Assembly: GCA_947476855.1 (NCBI GenBank)
Contig: CANJSR010000200.1
Location: forward strand, 1-8,346
Source of the DNA: Acetobacteraceae bacterium
GTDB lineage: Bacteria > Pseudomonadota > Alphaproteobacteria > Acetobacterales > Acetobacteraceae
Direction: 5' to 3'
DNA: 8,346 nucleotides
A program made the translations under genes and the position numbers. This document shows positions 6,558 to 8,346 of this stretch, one piece after another (within the stretch, counting starts at the first letter, position 1; every line of letters begins with the position of its first letter). The notes beneath the pieces are model-generated. The model was not told the DNA's origin and made no database searches. It saw nothing but the letters and a program-made list of their open reading frames with translations.

Positions 6558-8162
6558 CTACCACTCCACGACGTTGGCGGCGCCAGTGGTTTCCGCCGCG
6601 GGTTCGGCCTGGGCTGGTTGCGGCGCGGGTGCATCCTGACGCGGCGGGGCCTGCCATTCCGCGAGGCCGCCCAGGATCAGCACCAGGCCGGTATCGGGCA
6701 TCCGCTTCGCCAGGACGGGGATCGGGGTGCCGGCGGGGCCGCGCTGGGTGAGCGGTTCGGGGGCTTCGGCGGTCAGCAGGGACGCGGTGCGTTGGGCGAT
6801 CTCGGCTTCCGGGTCGGTGCCGGGGGTTCCGAACAGGCCGGCCTGGTGCTGGCGGCGCAGCATCTCGTCCAGCGGCAGGCCTTCCTTGATCGCGTCCTCG
6901 GGCAGGCCGGACGCGGCGATGAAGCGGTCGTTCCAGGTTGCCAGTCGCATCTCGGCGTCGAACACGGCCGCGGCCTCGGTCACGCCGTCGAGCAGGGCGC
7001 GCAGTTGCGTGGTCGCGGTGGCGGCGCGCAGGCGGCTCGCGGCCATGTCGGCCTGTGCGGCGGAGAGGTCCGCCTGTGCGCGTTCCAGGTTGCGCTGGCG
7101 GCGGCGGTTGCCGCGGAGGGTCGCGAGGCCCCAGGCCACGATCAGGCCGGCCGCGACGACGACGCCCGAGGCCATGGCGGCGATGGAATAGGTGCCGGCG
7201 GCGATCGCCTCGGCCGGGGCCAGGGCCTGGGCGATGGGGGTGCCGACGACGACGATGCTGTCCCGACCCGGGACCTTGGCCCAGGCATGGATGCGCGGCG
7301 TGTTGTCGACGCCGGTCGGGCCGGTCCAGATGCCGCTTTCACCCTTCGCCATCGCCTCCAGCATCTCGGTGCGGGCCAGGTTGACGCGCGGGCGGCGGGA
7401 GGCGGGGCCGGCGACGGCCTGCAACAGGTTTTGTTTCTGGTCGATCAGCAGGACGATGCCGTTGCTGCCCAGGTTGGCGTCGGCGAAGTGGCGGGTGATT
7501 TCCCCCGAGCGGTACGAGGCGCCGAGGAGCGCGCGGACCGGGTTGCCGAGGGGGCGGACGAGATAGATCAGGTAACGCCGAGCCTCGACGGTGGCGTTGG
7601 TGGTGGGGGTGACGATGCGGCCTTCGCGGGTCCGTTCACCGTCGGCGCCGAAGATTTCCAGGGAGCCATGGGGGAAGGGCAGGTAGGCGCCGCCGATGCC
7701 CTGGCCGACCGCCTGGGGCAGGATGTCCTGCTGGATGATCCGCTTGTCGTCGGCGATGAAGATGTCGTCGGAGACCGCGGTCAGCGCGGGGACGCGGTTG
7801 TGCCAGTCGTTCAGGCGGAAGCTGGTGGGATTTTCGTTCCATAGCGCCTGGATGATCGCCATGGTTTGGTCGACCACCAGGATTTCGAGCTTCACCTTCT
7901 CGGCCAGCGTCGCGGCCTGGGCCGAGAGGCCGCGTTCGACGTCCTGCCGCATCATGGTGCGGTAATCATCGGCGGAACGTTGCGCCATCATCCAGATCAG
8001 CACGATCAGGGCGGCGCCGACGATCGACACGGCGATGGCGGTGAGGATGGCTTCGCGGCTGACCTTGGGCTGGGCGGAGACCTGCACAAGCGCCGACGGG
8101 CGATAGCGGCGGGCGGTGGAGCCGACGCGGCGGCGCTTGGTCCGGCGGGGCGGCGTGCTCAT
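6558..8162 (-). CDS. Membrane sensor protein: Cache-like domain plus PAS domain, no output domain
   Basis: This is a 534-residue inner-membrane protein. The N-terminus is strongly basic (1-36). TM1 is about 37-60 (AILTAIAVSIVGAALIVLIWM). An extracytoplasmic region, about 61-322, reads like a double Cache ligand-binding domain (AEKVKLEILVVDQTMAII, then VSDDIFIADDKRIIQQD, and a second half with RYLIYLVRPLGNP and GSNGIVLLIDQKQ). TM2 is about 325-348, followed by a charged, coiled-coil-like helix (352-385). A single PAS domain of the PAS_7 style spans about 386-502 (LRALLDGVTEAAAVFDAEMRLATWNDRF). The last 32 residues are a Pro/Ala/Glu-rich tail ending NVVEW. No histidine kinase, GGDEF, EAL, HAMP or methyl-accepting segment is present, and the 59-nt gap to the next gene leaves no room for a frameshifted remnant. 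The signal and partner are unknown. The ATG at 8162 is preferred because upstream codons give only Arg-rich, unfamiliar sequence. Its Shine-Dalgarno is poor, so the start is less certain than the body. Confidence 0.82.
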   Translation of the reverse strand: MSTPPRRTKRRRVGSTARRYRPSALVQVSAQPKVSREAILTAIAVSIVGAALIVLIWMMAQRSADDYRTMMRQDVERGLSAQAATLAEKVKLEILVVDQTMAIIQALWNENPTSFRLNDWHNRVPALTAVSDDIFIADDKRIIQQDILPQAVGQGIGGAYLPFPHGSLEIFGADGERTREGRIVTPTTNATVEARRYLIYLVRPLGNPVRALLGASYRSGEITRHFADANLGSNGIVLLIDQKQNLLQAVAGPASRRPRVNLARTEMLEAMAKGESGIWTGPTGVDNTPRIHAWAKVPGRDSIVVVGTPIAQALAPAEAIAAGTYSIAAMASGVVVAAGLIVAWGLATLRGNRRRQRNLERAQADLSAAQADMAASRLRAATATTQLRALLDGVTEAAAVFDAEMRLATWNDRFIAASGLPEDAIKEGLPLDEMLRRQHQAGLFGTPGTDPEAEIAQRTASLLTAEAPEPLTQRGPAGTPIPVLAKRMPDTGLVLILGGLAEWQAPPRQDAPAPQPAQAEPAAETTGAANVVEW

Positions 8163-8231
8163 GCGCTGGGCCCGATGCCGGCCCCGAAGCCGCAGCGGAC
8201 CGTGGCTGTCCGGCGGGCTGAACCATGTGCC

Positions 8232-8272
8232 GGTTGTAGCGGAGCCGTGTATTGCGTGGCGGGTTGTAGCGG
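8232..8272 (-). repeat. Two 11-bp direct repeats, 30-bp period, upstream of the sensor gene
   Basis: CCGCTACAACC (minus strand) occurs at 8272-8262 and again at 8242-8232, exactly 30 bp apart, or close to three helical turns. Similarity extends weakly on both sides (GTG on each flank), giving imperfect units of about 20 bp. The pair lies 70 to 110 nt before the sensor start codon. It could be a regulator's tandem binding site or, if transcription starts near 8311, an element of the mRNA leader. The repeated TACAAC also resembles a -10 box, but neither copy has a good -35. Confidence 0.45.
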
Positions 8273-8317
8273 GGCGTGCATGTCGCCGGCGGGTCCTGGG
8301 TGCGCTGCCATCTGGAA

Positions 8318-8346
8318 TGTCTAGCCATTCGGTCGTTTCCATGCAA
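8318..8346 (-). promoter_or_regulatory. Possible promoter for the sensor gene run
   Basis: On the minus strand TTGCAT (8346-8341) and TAGACA (8323-8318) are separated by 17 nt, the ideal sigma-70 spacing, in the least GC-rich part of the upstream region. Each box matches only three consensus positions (TTG of the -35; T, A and A of the -10). It would give a leader of about 150 nt containing the direct repeats. The window edge falls directly at the -35, so upstream context is missing. Confidence 0.28.

Noticed and set aside
6618..7844. 408-codon plus-strand open frame opposite the sensor gene
   Set aside because: Gly/Asp/Ala-rich antisense frame; the minus strand encodes clear membrane helices and a PAS domain.
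8163..8342. 60-residue N-terminal extension of the sensor protein from an ATG at 8342
   Set aside because: The extra residues are Arg-rich and unlike the family, and the candidate promoter and repeats lie in this segment. It cannot be fully excluded because the Shine-Dalgarno at 8162 is weak.

Overview
The window is very GC-rich DNA in which every convincing gene lies on the minus strand, so it reads biologically from right to left. The protein families point to an alphaproteobacterium. The evidence is the argS gene followed directly by an alphaproteobacterial-type membrane SPOR protein, a pntA N-terminus closely resembling the Rhodospirillum type, and a Cache/PAS sensor with the PAS type common in this class. 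A member of the Rhodospirillales (for example Acetobacteraceae) would fit, but that is inference from protein style, not proof.

Reading in the direction of transcription: (1) a 184-bp upstream region (8163-8346) with a possible promoter and an 11-bp direct repeat at exactly 30-bp spacing; (2) a 534-residue membrane sensor with an extracytoplasmic Cache-like domain and one cytoplasmic PAS domain, but no kinase, cyclase, phosphodiesterase or methyl-accepting output domain; (3) a class III (CaiB/BaiF) CoA-transferase; (4) a small HD-domain phosphohydrolase of the YfbR-like type, whose likely start overlaps the CoA-transferase; (5) argS, complete; (6) a single-pass SPOR-domain protein, separated from argS by 42 nt carrying a strong GC hairpin; (7) an aldo/keto reductase of the D-threo-aldose / L-fucose / pyridoxal 4-dehydrogenase group, 11 nt downstream; (8) a 179-bp gap with a possible terminator and promoter; (9) the first 205 codons of pntA (NAD(P) transhydrogenase alpha subunit), cut by the window edge.

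The genes are tightly packed and co-directional from 8162 down to 797, with gaps of 59 nt, an overlap of about 50 nt, then 89, 42 and 11 nt, so one or a few long transcripts are likely. They do not form one obvious pathway: argS and the SPOR protein are housekeeping, while the sensor, CoA-transferase and aldo/keto reductase look accessory. The reductase and the transhydrogenase both use nicotinamide cofactors, but a functional link is only a guess.

I see no RNA gene, insertion sequence, phage gene, CRISPR array or attachment site. The points most worth a second look are the output-less Cache-PAS protein with the repeat in its leader, and the hairpin between argS and the SPOR gene. I do not see convincing evidence for a wholly new system.
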